DNA of 64,000 nucleotides from Laccaria trichodermophora (taxonomy: Eukaryota > Basidiomycota > Agaricomycetes > Agaricales > Hydnangiaceae): NCBI GenBank assembly GCA_018417955.1, contig JACTVC010000004.1:2914001-2978000 (forward strand). The letters are read 5' to 3'. Under the pieces are notes generated by a model that saw only the letters and a list, made by a program, of their open reading frames with translations, did not search any database and was not told the origin of the DNA. Of this stretch, positions 23,227-34,755 are shown piece after piece; the first letter of the stretch is position 1; each line of letters begins with the position of its first letter. Position numbers and translations under genes: made by a program.

Positions 23227-23922
23227 TTAGGCCTTCGCCACCGCCTTCCTGACTAGATCCCTCCGTTGCTTCTTCGCCAGCATGACGCTAAACCGACCGA
23301 AATCGGACAACGCCCGTCTCTTTTGCACCGCGAGCCGCTTCTGTGCCCAACTTGACTTGTCCCATTTGTCAACGATGGCCTCTTTCTCGACCTCTTTGCG
23401 GACTTTTTTCGTGCCAGCTGCTCGGGGCAGGCCTGAGAGTTTGAGGGGAGTGAGGGTGAGGTGCTTGTAGGGATAGGATTGGCGGGGAACACCCGTTGTT
23501 GGGCCGTCGATTATGGCCTGCATGAAGGTTAGTAAGTGAGCTTCTGGTAGGATTCTGAGGAGACATACGCGATTGTGGTCAATGATCTCCGCAACAACGG
23601 CGATCTTTCCGGAGAAGGGGCCAGATTTGAGGAGGACGACTGTTCAACATAATCAGTGATGGTTTGTCGAGAAAGCTACACAACGACGTACCTCGCCCAA
23701 CCTCAACGAAGCGCTTGAAGTTTGATTCCTAAAGCAAAAACAGCGTCAGCCCAACGATCTTCTGACCACTTTTCAACAGCGTCTCCGACAAGAAATCGTC
23801 ATCCAACCCCATCCAACCCAATCCATCCCTTCCACCACAATTTTTCCGTTCTTTCGGGGCATAGAAACCTTGCAAAGGTTCCTTGTACACTTTGGCAGAG
23901 AAACGGCACTCACTGTGCTCAT
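23227..23922 (-). CDS. RPL14: 60S ribosomal protein L14 (eL14)
   Basis: Structural protein of the large cytosolic ribosomal subunit. Four exons: 23922-23914 (only Met-Ser-Thr), 23728-23692, 23639-23569 and 23517-23227. Together they give 135 aa, the family length. The tiny first exon is followed by GTGAGT...TTTAG, a usual arrangement for ribosomal protein genes. Diagnostic sequence: NFKRFVEVGRVVLLKSGPFSG (split by intron 2), IAVVAEIIDHNRAIIDGP (split by intron 3), TTGVPRQSYPYKHLTLTPLK, and the basic tail RRDLVRKAVAKA. A decayed duplicate lies at 48640-49273 and shares the same exon-1 sequence. Confidence 0.95.
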
Positions 23923-23959
23923 ATTTTGCTTGAGGGAGGTCGCCGGGTCTTGATGTCTT

Positions 23960-24840
23960 GTGGATGCGTCGATGTGGCTGTGATTTTTCGCAGAGTTTGC
24001 GTTTGTTTGAATGGGAAGCGGAATCAAAAGTTTCCATTACTCTCAGCAGCGGACCTGCATGGTCGTCGTCGGCGACGAGCTCCAAGAAAGTATTTACATG
24101 GCCTCCAATATCCGCCGTAAGCACACTCGATGAAGCCCTGATTGACTCTAACCCAACCTCCCCAGGTCATCGGCACACGTTTGGCAGTAGGCAAGGGCCA
24201 ACGAAGGGCTTCACTCAGCTCTGACTTGAGTGCACCTCCTCCTCCGCGAATATCTCGGAACATTGCGAGCTCCAGGGCGCCGTGATTTTTCCAGTTAACA
24301 ACACCACAGTCAGAGCTTCCCTCGCCTGGCTCATATCAGCACTATCTAAAGCCGATCTCGGCTCTTCCTTGATGGAGTTCAAGGCTTTCGGGATTGCTAC
24401 ATGTTTCCGTTAGGGCCGTAACAGTTTCTGGTCCGCGCTTCCGAAAAACTTATTGTCAAGCATCTACCGACCAGCCGCAACCGACGAAGAACACCTGCAG
24501 GAACCGCTTTTCTAAATTTATTTGCGGGGCTTCGACTCTTCCCTTTGCCCGTCTCCATTTTCCGCAGTGATTTGGTGTGGGTATCTGTCCTCGCCTCCTT
24601 GTGGCCACCTGAGAAGGATTACTTGAGCAGCCGACGAACTGTGAGTTTTTCTCTTTCCGCAGCCGGCGTGCTACTCAACTAAGGCCCAGATGCGGTATAC
24701 GGCGAATGCCAAGGAGTCTCCCTCCGCCCTCATGGTTTCGTATCCCCGATTTCGGACCACAGTTCCTGTGCTCTGCTTTTCCAGTTCGCTCCTACTTATG
24801 TCCAATTTTATCGCCATTGCAGAGCATTGCACACGAAAGT
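23960..24840 (-). repeat. Segment duplicated at 58870-59840; possible decayed gene
   Basis: Long similarity to 58870-59840 in the same orientation, e.g. GTCGTCGTCGGCGAC, then AGAAAGTAT.TACATGGC, GGCCATCGGCACA.GTTTGGCAGT and GCCAAGGAGTCTC. On the minus strand both copies encode a related peptide (VRVNQGFIECAYGGY here, VRVNQRFMKSAYEDI there), so an older gene was probably duplicated and is broken in both. Family not recognised. Confidence 0.5.
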
Positions 24841-25062
24841 ACTGACGAACGAAGGGAAAGGCCGAGTCATCATCATCTCTTTCTTATGCTGGGTGGGATC
24901 ATGTGCCATCGATAACTCTTTCTTGTTATTGGCGCTCAACTTTGACTTCTGCTCAACCTCGCCCGGCGTAACACGTATTGGGCCTTTGGGGAGAAGTTCC
25001 ATTGAAAGTAAGATACATGTCAGATAACACTCGACTTTTCTTGACGCACACTCCTCTTCAGC

Positions 25063-26350
25063 ATGGAAACCACAATTCAACGCCCGGAACCTGCGATTTC
25101 AAAACTTTCTGCTGAGATTCTCTTATACATATTCATTCTCAACGTCAACTGCATATCTCGCCAATCGCTTAAAACATCGGTCATCTCATCGCATGTCTGC
25201 AGGCTCTGGCGAAGAGTCATACTCTCCTACCTCCGAAACTTTGGAGTCGTATGAGCTTCCTAGATCACCCTACAGAATGGTTAGACGAGCTCTTGCACCG
25301 CTCTGAGCCACTCTTAATTGATGTGGAGTGGTTGCCTTCTTTTTCTAATCATTGCCTTATGGAGTGTCTCAAGGTTTCGTTCGTGCAAACTCGTGCCGGC
25401 AACCCGGAGGGAGTGGAATCTAATATCCACTGCATTTCAAGTCTTATCCGTCCCTCACCTAAGCGAGCTCCAGCTTACATTTCGCACATTGTTCCATGAC
25501 GATTCAGGCTCTCGGCCGATCTTTCCTTCCTCGGCCTTACAACAACTGAACGCCCCCTCTCTCCGCTCGTTGAGCTTCACGAACTGCGGGCCAGATTTCT
25601 CAGTCCAGCTTAATTTCAAACATCACGAGTCTTACGGTGGTAGATTGGTATCACCGACACGGAATTACGGAGGCTCAGACTTGACAATCCCTCTTCCATT
25701 GGCTCCAACTCCTCGAAAATGCCGCGGCTTTCATCTGTCACGATCACTCGGTCCATCCTCCGGGATATTTCGCTGCTCCCTCCAAAACGCAGGGTATCTT
25801 TACCAAACCTGAGGCATCTAGTTCAGAGACAAGTCGAGATATCAGTCTCATGTTGGACCGGATCCGGTTCCCAACTTCGAGCCCTTGTAAAATGCAACTC
25901 TTTGTGAAAATTCAGTAGTCAATTCCAAGGAGACCTCATCAATTATCGGCGTCTTCACCCAGAATTTGGAATATCAAGCCCTCGCGGGACACGAACTACA
26001 TACGCTCAAAATCGGAGCGAATGGTGGAATGCACGAAGCGCGTTTCGAGTTTAGCTGGGAAGATCCGGGACTTATTCCCGGCTCTTCCGGGGGTGCTATC
26101 CCGCTGCCAAACCTGTGAAACATCATTATTTTTGACCAGACGCTTGTTAAAGACGGAAACACTAGTTTCTCCGAGCTTTGCACTTTGCTTCGTTTTCGCG
26201 TTAATGCGCGATCGCCCATTAAACATATCTGGCTTCGGTATTGTTCAGTAGCCTCGAAAAATGCGCAAATACTCAGAGACCTTAGCGTGGAAATTCGAGG
26301 AGAAATTTGTTGAGATACCCATGTACTAGATACGGATTGGATTGAACGTT
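25063..26350 (+). pseudogene. F-box/LRR-type protein, frameshifted
   Basis: ATG 25063 opens PAISKLSAEILLYIFILNVN and SHVCRLWRRVILSYLRNF, the F-box helix bundle of the large basidiomycete family (Skp1-binding adaptor of SCF ubiquitin ligases). The frame stops near 25252, but family-like sequence continues in another frame (FLDHPTEWLDELLHRSEP then LLIDVEWL). It then moves to a third (ELQLTFRTLFHDDSGSRP; APSLRSLSF) and reappears near 25719 (MPRLSSVTITRS). At least two frameshifts separate these blocks and no splice sites bridge them, so it reads as a relic. Pieces of the 3' end recur near 51080-51250. Confidence 0.6.
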
Positions 26351-26960
26351 CAGTATAGATATTATCATTTTAAATTCGAAGTGTATCCAATGTACATGTT
26401 TAAATCAATAACTATGTACAAGAACTCTTTCAACAGCGATCGGTCGACAAATCTTTTCAAGGGTAAAAGTCTGTCGCCAAACAATGAGTAGCCTTGGCCT
26501 CACTGAGAGTTTCCCCGCTGTCGCTCACGGCACGCGATCCTTCCCGTTTACAGACGGTCGCATAGTTGCTGGCGAAGGACATCCAAACACGACGCAGGCC
26601 AACCTATGATAGCAACGTACCAAGTGTTCTCGACAAAGCAACAATTTGCATCAAGTCTGCGGCGAGTTGACCGCTCATATTCTGAGTATGTCCCACACAT
26701 GGAAGGAGCTGAAGCCACCGCGTGTCCCATTCCGAAATCGATGAGGGCGTGTAAGTTCTCGGAATCCCACTCCCCTCGCTCCGCCAATTTCAAGAAAGGG
26801 GAGTTCAAGAAGCTTTCGTCCGACGGTCTGCATGTTTGTGTAAATTTGATGCCTCAGAGTTGCCACGTCATTGACTCTGCAAAACGATAGTGTGATTAGC
26901 TCGTTGTCGAAAGCCAGAGATGTTAGAGCCGTACCCAAAGCAAGAGGACGTACAAGATGT
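26150..26960. repeat. Dispersed repeat block A, copy 1
   Basis: Contains AAACATATCTGGCTTCGGT, ACTCAGAGACCT and GAAATTTGTTGAGAT near 26225-26315, then GCGATCCTTCCCGTTTACAG, CATAGTTGCTGGC and CAACAATTTGCATCAA near 26530-26655. Diverged copies lie at about 51080-51560 and 56770-57000. No intact gene. The first part overlaps the F-box relic. Confidence 0.65.
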
Positions 26961-28300
26961 CTCCCAGCCCTCTAAGTGTTGGAGGTGGTCCAAGGCGATT
27001 TATTGTGCCATAGTGAGTTGAGTGCGTCGGACGTTGAACCTGTCTTGGTCGACCTTAGGCTTGACCAAAAGAAACCAGGGCCACAACATAGCTAAGAACG
27101 GCAGACTGGTACCGGGGTTTTTGTGGACTAGTGAACTGCCCTCTAGGAATGAAGAAGTCTAAGCAGGAATTGATTAAGAGTTGACCTTCGTACCTGGGAT
27201 AGAGCACTGGCGTTGACCCTTCTCCTACACAACTACCCTCTCATCTGCACCTTCTCAAAAACCCATTTCTGACACAAGTCGTCCTTAGGGACTGGAGCAC
27301 ATTCCTGGTGCGCGTGAATCGAGTCTGAGGGGATGGTAGGGTGCTAATGAATGCATTGTTAGCAGACTAGCGCTTAAAGGGGGATCTTGTCACGCCCCAT
27401 TGCTTGCACCATTCCTGCGGAAGACTCATACGGCCCTATACACGATCCATCCTTCGACAGAACTACTTCTCGTAGTTCGGGTTGTTATGGCCCTCCTCCA
27501 CTCGCCCTCTCTGAAATGTGCATGGCGATGTTGATCCTCTGCACACTCGATGTTTTGCTGCCCGGCGCCGCTAAGAGCTTGGTCAGTCTGACGAGGAATC
27601 ACAACGAACGATCTGCACAACCTCTCACATCGATGTTGGGTCATCACGATTCACCTCCAGCAGACGTCCGACGGCGTCCTCGCAAGTATGACGTTGATGC
27701 TTTGGAGGACGGGCCGGACTGCCATGTGTTATGAAACGCAACCCATTAGTTCGTCATCGAGAAATCGGAGGCAAAGCAAGAGGACATACATAGGCGTCTC
27801 TTTACGTAATTAGAATTTTGAATTTTTAAGGGTAAGACGAAAGCATTCGTTCACGGTGAGGGTGAAGGCTTCGAGATTGAATAGACGGCTCGAGCGGTTT
27901 GGAAGATTATGAAAAACTTGAGTATGTTAGATTTTGTTGTTGAAGTGAACGGTTGGCGACACTGTGTCTGGCTAATTTCCGGGATAGGACACCGTCAACC
28001 CAGAGCATGGGTGGGCTGGAGTTTCGATGGGCTGGTGAACTACCCTCGGCGTCGGTTCTGGAAGTACAGGTGTCTTAGTAGGGACATGGCTGTTAAGGAA
28101 TTAGAACTCGTACCTGAGATACAACACCGACTTGAACCCTTCTGCACAACCACCTTCCCTCGTTCTCAGAACATTGTCGTAGGGACCAGAACGTATCCCT
28201 GATGTGCGTGAATAGAGCCCGAAGGGATGGCACGACACTGACGAATGCATTGTCAGAAAACTAGCGCTTGGAAGGCGACACACCCTGGAGGTACCTTACG
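26855..28300. repeat. Dispersed repeat block B, two local copies
   Basis: CCTCAGAGTTGCCACGTCATTGAC and a following stretch recur near 50030-50110. The stretch TTCGTACCTGGGATA..., ending with GATGGTA/GCA...CATTGTTAGCAGACTAGCGCTT, occurs near 27190-27380, again near 28105-28270, and near 50325-50510. These are degenerate copies without an intact frame. Confidence 0.55.
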
Positions 28301-30252
28301 AATCCGGAAGATAATCTTCAGGCCTTGTACAAGTCCTCGAGTCCGTAGCTGGGGCGCGCTAAGTTCTAACGCTAGGTAACCTGCTAGGAAAGATGACGCA
28401 TAGATGAGGGCGGTGGTCGAGGACAATATCAACCAAACACTCACCTTGAACGAGACGGAACCACACGTCTTGAGTTCCCTCCATTTAGACCCCAGTTGAA
28501 TTTGGAGCAGAAAAAGGTCGTGGAGGACAATGTTGACGTCAAGTTGATGTTGTTGTTTATCAACGTTTGTCATCATCTTGAGCTCCACCTCGAGAATTTA
28601 GCACCTTGGACTTGCTCTGTGGATGCTACGTTCAAAGAGTCATGGTGTAGGAATGGCAGATCCACCGGGCTTTTTTAAGGTGCGTTTATTACGCCGTGCT
28701 CATTCCCACCTGACCTCTGTAATCAGACGCGAGTATTGCCCTCATCCTTCTCCTACCCCCACTATTCACCGAGAACAAATGGGTACGCACTGCGCCGCTT
28801 TAAAATTGAAAGCTAATTGCATTTTCCGCAGAGTTCAATTGAACGCTGTCCTTCAACATATTGGGACGCTGTCACCACTTCAGACGTAACGACCTCATTC
28901 ACCAGAATCCCCGTTATTGACAATTACACATGAACGTCTCGCTGTATCCCTTTCCATCGGACCACCCTCCACCCAACTCGCAAGACTCAAGCTTCGCATC
29001 TTCCTTTGAACTCAACCATTTTGAAGACGGGCTTTGCCAATCTTGTCTTGTCCTTATGATATATTTCTCGCATTGTGAGTGTTTATTCTCCCCCTTTGAA
29101 CCTGTCGTTATTAAACCATTTTACAGAGGTGAAAACCGGCGAGACTGTCTTTCGTCGTCATCACAGGCCTCAGCCTGTCCCTTCCGCTCCTTTTCCAACA
29201 TATCGCATTCTAGGCTATACCAAAGCTTTGTCCCATACCAACTCTCTGTGACTACAGATAGTTCTTCGGAGGTCTTTGGAGGTATGTCCTGCTTCATCCT
29301 TGATTCAAGGTGTCAAGTTGACCTTACGTTTCGCAAAAGGTAAGGTGTAGACAACGGCCCCGAGCATTACGCTTTGCTGCTACCGGCCAGCGGCAGCTCA
29401 ATCTTCCACTTTGTCCAACACCCACACGAGCCGATGGGGATTTCACGAGCGGGATGTGTTTACGCAAGGTTCGTATGTTCATAATCGTTCAATTGAGGGA
29501 AGTAGTCTTAGAACTCACCTTCAAACGTTTAAAAAGGTAGTCCTTGCCAATTCGACCCGTCCCAGCTGTAAGTCCCTATTCGACCATACCCAGTTTTTCT
29601 CTCTCGAATACTATGCCAGATATGAACCGCTCAAATCGCGAGCATTACTCTACCACAGGCCAGGCCGTCAAACGATCTCACACGTCCGACCTGCCTGTTT
29701 TGCTTCGTACAGTTTTGGTACATTGGGTCTGCCTGCATTGCCCGTACTGTGACGACAGAACATCCTCTGCAGCTAAGTTCCATGGAAGGACAAGGGCCGG
29801 ATTGAAGACACGAGGTAGGAGGATTACCTGAACGCAGTGGGGGCAGCTGGAATAGGTTTAAGGTTACGACCACCTTTACGATGTAACTCAAATGGCTTGT
29901 TGGATTCTAGTTGCGTTCGTCTCCTTTTAATTTTCGTAAATTTGCACTCTCTCATTGATTTGTCTTAATATTTTACAATATTCATGGAAACCTACCGCCT
30001 GGCAATCCAAATCATTTGTAGGGCCAAACTCAACCACTCAAGCCCCAATACCTTCTACTTTCATGTGTACAGAACATTTGGATTATTTTTCCGCTTGTGT
30101 AAGAGGTTGGAGGCACTGACGACATCTTAAACTTTAGACAATGACTTAACAAACAGGAACTGGACTAAGTTATCTTGATGCAGGTGCCAGGCGATGGCCC
30201 TCAAACTAAGTTTTCCTGATGCAGGCATTATATGAGAATACATTGATACTAT
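28301..30252. other. No confident gene
   Basis: Open frames near 28930-29340 and 29540-29830 (plus) have no recognised motif. The interval 29830-30250 looks AT-rich and non-coding and lies downstream of the NLR stop. Confidence 0.4.
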
Positions 30253-30705
30253 TCAGAGTGGCACATTCATATCAACAACAACTACACAGCCAGATTTGTA
30301 CCCAAAACATATTCGGCTGCCCCAAATTGAGGAACAAGAAAAATTGCGATATTGAGAGGGGATAAAGTAGTAATGGAGGTTGGCCATTATACAGTGAACA
30401 TTATCTGATAAGTGGGTAGAGGAATTCATACTGAGTGTAGGTTGCTGCAAGGGATAGAAAATGCAGAATTGACCAGGGGAAGTTTTATTCACTCTACTGC
30501 CGTCGGGCAATGTTATGTCTGAAGCAAGTATTGCTTGAGAATTTTCCATCATCAGATTCCAAATTCGGACTGTTTTGTCATCTGATCCAGAGACAACTTG
30601 GCTGCCATCCTGTGAGAATGCAACAGAGTTCACCCAATTTGTGTGGCCCTTCAGCTCAGCCTCCACCTTGCCTGTTGTTGCATTCCATATTCGGACTGTT
30701 TCATC
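30253..30705 (-). pseudogene. NACHT-WD40 NLR gene, severed 3' part
   Basis: Last part of the receptor gene whose 5' part is at 43741-47557. It reads DETVRIWNATTGKVEAELKG, HTNWVNSVAFSQDGSQVVSG and SDDKTVRIWN, i.e. the end of one WD40 blade and one more complete blade. A non-repeat C-terminus follows (WGSRICFGYKSGCVVVVDM), like the capping blade usual at the end of fungal NACHT-WD40 proteins. Stop at 30253. It is cut off from its promoter and N-terminal domains by the retrotransposon at 30711-43735, and the frame would match the 5' part exactly without element and duplicated site. Confidence 0.85.
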
Positions 30706-30710
30706 CTTTG
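30706..30710. repeat. 5-bp target-site duplication, left (CTTTG)
   Basis: Same five bases as at 43736-43740, directly flanking the two LTR ends. Five base pairs is the typical Ty3/gypsy integrase stagger. Confidence 0.9.
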
Positions 30711-31077
30711 TGTGAAACTTGCTGTTCGTTAGGGACTTCAAGGCGAGTCCGCTGTAGCGAAACCTTGGAGGAGAGCCAAAGCGGTAAGCGGGAGAGAGAT
30801 CGGATTGTGACTCCGACAAGCGGAGCCACGTGTGGTTTTCCCTGTGATCCTGGGACAGGAGTGCAGTCACCCAGCACGGGGCTCTGATATCCCGGAGGGG
30901 AGACGTTAGGTCGTCTAGCCGTAGCGATCGCGTGTGACTCAGCCCACATGTATATGTAGTGGAAGTTTCAAGTGCTTTATTTATCTATCATAAAGCATTA
31001 TAACAAGATACAAAATAAGAGTAAATACGATGATACCATGTCACGCAAGAGTAGGTAAATATTACTACGGTATCACA
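30711..31077 (-). repeat. 3' LTR
   Basis: 367 bp with TG...CA termini. Base-by-base reading against 43369-43735 showed no difference. In element orientation it follows the polypurine tract. Confidence 0.95.
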
Positions 31078-31090
31078 AAGCCCCCCCGTG
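31078..31090 (-). promoter_or_regulatory. Polypurine tract
   Basis: In element orientation ACGGGGGGGCTT directly precedes the 3' LTR. The G-run primes plus-strand DNA synthesis in LTR elements. A run of about 19 A (plus strand) lies 20 bp further inside. Confidence 0.6.
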
Positions 31091-31140
31091 AGATTGGAGC
31101 ATCGTTCAAAAAAAAAAAAAAAAAAAGCAAGAAATCCCTT

Positions 31141-34100
31141 TCAACGGCGGCGTCGACGTTTTCGCTCCTCGCGTTCCTCGTCACGCTTCCTGTACCATTG
31201 GATTTTCTGTCCACTTCGTCGTCCTCTTTTCGTTCTCTTGTAGTCACTCACCCCTTCGTCTTCGTTATCGGCGGGATCTTCATCCATGGGCTCCCGACTA
31301 TAAGGGGGGCTACCACCAGACGGGGTGAATGCGTTGTCACTGATGAAGGAAGATTGCGCAGGTTGGTCGACCGCCATAAAATCTGCACTCTCTAAACGAT
31401 CGACTAACGTCCGTCTGGTAGGGTCTGTCAACCTCGTGGCCAGTGAAGCCGGAACCTCTGGATCGCTAAGCCTTGCCGACAGGTGATCCGTCATTCGAGA
31501 CATAAGGGTAGGTTGTGACGGAGTGGGAGGCGGGGAGCTAGGCCGGGGTCCCAACGAGGTTGAGATCCTGGAGGCTAACGGCGTAACGAGCGAGTTCCTC
31601 GGGACAGCCTGCGGACGAGGGGATATCTGTGCATTTGAACTAGGCAGCGCAGCGGCTACAGGCCATGGTAGCAGGGCACTGGGAGTCGGTCCCGCGGGTG
31701 GCAACGGATAGGGTAATACAGTAGTATTCCCTTGTAGGAGGACCGGACTAAAAGTGTTACCAGAGGGGGACCACATAAAGGCAACGTTCGCGCCAAAGGG
31801 CAGCGGGGCGTTGTGTGGCAATCCGGTGAAGGCTGGCATGCTAGGGAGAATGGGCAAGGGGGGAACCTGCATCATCGCTTCTTTATCAGAGGTTCGAGCC
31901 ATTGAGGAATCCAGGGGGACTTGTTTTCTCGGGGGCCGTGTAACCGCTGACTCCTTGGATGGACGGTATTCTCTTGGCTCAGGGGACCTGGAACGGCGAT
32001 AAGGGGTGCGAGAACGAGAACGAGGAGATGGAGAACGCTGATACCTCCTCCGTTGGTAGGTTGAACGGGGAGGGGATCGTTGACGGGGTAGGGGGGAAGG
32101 TCTCCTGTAAGTTCGGTAGCGATCTGGTGAAGGCGACCTTCGACGAGAATCACGAGTCCGATACCGCTCCTTGCTGGTTTGACGTCGAGATGTAGAGCTC
32201 GCGGCGGACGTTTCTGGCAGGAAAGGGGTCGCAATTTGGCTATCGACACTGGGGGATGGATCCGGCCATATATGGGAGGAACGAGCGAGAGCTCCCACAT
32301 AGTTCTCGTAATCAGCATAGGTAACTAGTAATTCGATCCCGTTTTCCTGTCTGTGGTGCATGTGCGTCCTCATCTGCCGAGCTTGATCCACGGATTCCAT
32401 TTCGAACCAGTAACTTTGGTGGCGGTCGGCGCTGACTCTGAATACTTGTCTGACCGTCAAGTGAAGACGAGCGGCAATTGACGTAATCATCTTCTGTACC
32501 GTAGAGAATCCTTCTGCAGAGGGTAACCCGTACAACATTAGGAAGGAGGAGGCGAATTCCAAGGGATCTACTGAGGGAACGATTTCCGAAATGATTTCCG
32601 AATCCACGGTGAAGGATAGAGGGGGAATCTGAGGGCCCATAGGTTCATGGGTTGATTCGTCATCTCCCCAGGAAATCTCGTCCTCCTCTCGTGCTCGATT
32701 CGTCACAGGGAGAGGTAAGGCTGGGGCGATGGGGACAGACGGATCTCTGGTCACTTCCGTCCTCGAGGTCGCGCCTATGGCAGCGGTTTGAGCCTCAGTA
32801 TCCTGCGTAGCAGGTTCAATCTCCGTAGTCTGAGCAGCGGGCATAGAAATCGCGCTCATAGACGAATCGGTGGTGGCCGCAGCCGTATTCCGCACCCCTG
32901 GGGCTTGATCACCCAAGTCAGGGTAATAATCATTGTCACTATCGCTATCGTCGTCAGGAGTGGGGCGGGGGGTTTTATTCAGAGTCGGCAAGTCTTCCGG
33001 TTTTGGCACTGGAGCCTTCCTTCCCACGTCCGTAGGCAAAGGGTCCAATGTCTGGTAAATCCAAGACGGTCGAACGAATCGCTTCTTGTTTATGCCCTTG
33101 TAAGTCCCCTTCGGGCAAGGTTGACCAAACACAGCGGGGTCGGACACACAACCTTCCGGCACTTTGGGGGGTCTGAGGAAGAAAATATGCCAGCGTTTAT
33201 CCCGATCAAACATGGAGTGGGTTCTGTGGTCTGGAACCGTTCTCGCACCGACCTCCCTGAAGGTTCCTTCGGGTTGGTGGTTCTCCACGAATTTTATCCA
33301 CCTTTTTCGCTCATGGGTCGGCGCATTGGGGCGGCTTGTGGCAGCCTTTTTGACAGGAGGAGGCCTGATCCAAGGTACACGATCGTTCGCGATCGTGACG
33401 ACATCCAAAGGAGGGGGTTCGTATTTAGACGTGGATTCCGCTGTAGGCTCTGATGTAGGGGATTGAGGTTCAACGTCGATGGCTTGAGACCATACCCAAC
33501 CGGGGTCATGGAAGGAGGTTGTATCGGACAGGGAGAGGTCTCCGTGAGTTATAGCCCTTGAATCGTAGTCGTTAACGCCCCAATGGATAGATGAAGCACT
33601 AGTTCCGGCTGCGAAATCCACCATCCGTTCTCGAGCAGCGAGTAAAACGCGCTCAATGGACGAAACTTCTCGTGCTATGAAACACGGTATTCTTTCCTTC
33701 AGATACCAACGCGCTAGCCTCTCGTCCATCCCATTCAACCAGACTCCCAAGTAGCGGTCATCAGCCATGGCTACTTCAGCATCCACATCTGGCATCCAGA
33801 ACGGGGCGGCCTGAAGTCTGGAAACATAATCCACGAAGGCTCGTTTGTCCTTCAATCCTCGCTGAGCTTCCATAATCCAGTCAACTGCTAATGGGAATCG
33901 CCTGATCAACCTGAGTGAGTCGAGGTTCTCTGAGGTGGGAATGGCCGGTCGGACGGCAGTACTCCACAACGCTCGGTGCGAGGGTTCCAGAAAGTGATGA
34001 TTGACATATTCCTTGTGTAGAACCTCCATTCTCCGGTCCACCTCCCGATTGAGATTGATGAGTTTGTCGATGTAGCTGTCGTGGATACGTCCCGTGTCGA

Positions 34101-34596
34101 AGGCGGGGGCGTCGTCACTCTTCCAGCAGTTGGTAGCAACTTCGTACTCGGGGTTTTCGCGCGGACTGCCCGCAGCGGGTCCTATAATCAAAGCTCGCCA
34201 TTCCTTACCCGGTAAGTGTAGTTGAGGGTTCCTCGTAGGGTCGAAAGGCCCCATGTGGCCATCGTAACGACGGTGTTGTTCATCGAAGAAATTGACTCGA
34301 AGGTTGAGGTTGTCAGGGCGTATTCCTGGGCAGAAGGCGTTTTGAAGGGAGTTTGGCGAAGTTATTTCCCAGAGACGATCCTTGATGCCAACTAGTCTAC
34401 GGTGGACTGAAATAGGGAGGTCGTAAGGCGGCGGAGGTGGAATGCGAGGGATTTGGTCGTAACCCGCAAAGCTAGGATTCCGCCTAGGAGAGTATCGCCT
34501 GGTATCATGGTTGTTCTTCCCAAAGACGTGGCCGAGTCTCCCAGCCATGGGTATCGGACTCGAGGGTAGTCGCGCTCGAAAGCAGCGGGATACCAC
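31141..34596 (-). CDS. Accessory ORF3 of the retrotransposon (RRM-like, RS-rich)
   Basis: 1151 codons between integrase and 3' LTR, fully open. Residues ~17-370 form a conserved-looking globular part (RLVGIKDRLWEIT, YIDKLINLNREVDRRMEVLH, YLGVWLNGMDERLARWYLKE). The middle is low-complexity (Pro/Asp/Ser, DDDSDSDNDYYPDLGD). Around residues 670-770 FLMLYGLP... then SYWFEMESVDQARQM resembles an RRM fold (beta-1 and beta-3 with a helix). Residues ~800-880 are rich in RS/SP/RR (RRRSPSPDRYRTYRR), like SR splicing proteins; the C-terminus is basic (KRGRRSGQK). It is neither envelope-like (no signal peptide or TM) nor polymerase. An RNA-binding role in packaging, splicing or export is inference. Met-17 (34548) is an alternative start. 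Confidence 0.75.
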   Translation of the reverse strand: MVSRCFRARLPSSPIPMAGRLGHVFGKNNHDTRRYSPRRNPSFAGYDQIPRIPPPPPYDLPISVHRRLVGIKDRLWEITSPNSLQNAFCPGIRPDNLNLRVNFFDEQHRRYDGHMGPFDPTRNPQLHLPGKEWRALIIGPAAGSPRENPEYEVATNCWKSDDAPAFDTGRIHDSYIDKLINLNREVDRRMEVLHKEYVNHHFLEPSHRALWSTAVRPAIPTSENLDSLRLIRRFPLAVDWIMEAQRGLKDKRAFVDYVSRLQAAPFWMPDVDAEVAMADDRYLGVWLNGMDERLARWYLKERIPCFIAREVSSIERVLLAARERMVDFAAGTSASSIHWGVNDYDSRAITHGDLSLSDTTSFHDPGWVWSQAIDVEPQSPTSEPTAESTSKYEPPPLDVVTIANDRVPWIRPPPVKKAATSRPNAPTHERKRWIKFVENHQPEGTFREVGARTVPDHRTHSMFDRDKRWHIFFLRPPKVPEGCVSDPAVFGQPCPKGTYKGINKKRFVRPSWIYQTLDPLPTDVGRKAPVPKPEDLPTLNKTPRPTPDDDSDSDNDYYPDLGDQAPGVRNTAAATTDSSMSAISMPAAQTTEIEPATQDTEAQTAAIGATSRTEVTRDPSVPIAPALPLPVTNRAREEDEISWGDDESTHEPMGPQIPPLSFTVDSEIISEIVPSVDPLEFASSFLMLYGLPSAEGFSTVQKMITSIAARLHLTVRQVFRVSADRHQSYWFEMESVDQARQMRTHMHHRQENGIELLVTYADYENYVGALARSSHIWPDPSPSVDSQIATPFLPETSAASSTSRRQTSKERYRTRDSRRRSPSPDRYRTYRRPSPLPRQRSPPRSTYQRRRYQRSPSPRSRSRTPYRRSRSPEPREYRPSKESAVTRPPRKQVPLDSSMARTSDKEAMMQVPPLPILPSMPAFTGLPHNAPLPFGANVAFMWSPSGNTFSPVLLQGNTTVLPYPLPPAGPTPSALLPWPVAAALPSSNAQISPRPQAVPRNSLVTPLASRISTSLGPRPSSPPPTPSQPTLMSRMTDHLSARLSDPEVPASLATRLTDPTRRTLVDRLESADFMAVDQPAQSSFISDNAFTPSGGSPPYSREPMDEDPADNEDEGVSDYKRTKRGRRSGQKIQWYRKRDEEREERKRRRRR

Positions 34597-34755
34597 GTCT
34601 GGAATGTTTAAAAGAGGGAATGGTTCAAATCACTATATACGTGGAAAGTGCGGAGTTTTCGGAGCTCAAATGTTATATACAGTATTACTAATGATCCTTG
34701 GATAGGTTAGGGTTCGAGGTTTCTAATGTAGTGGAGAGGGTCCAGTTCGGGAGCT

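Noticed and set aside
31872..32318. 148-codon minus-strand frame overlapping ORF3
   Set aside because: Alternative frame of the RS-rich region; the 1151-codon frame explains this sequence.
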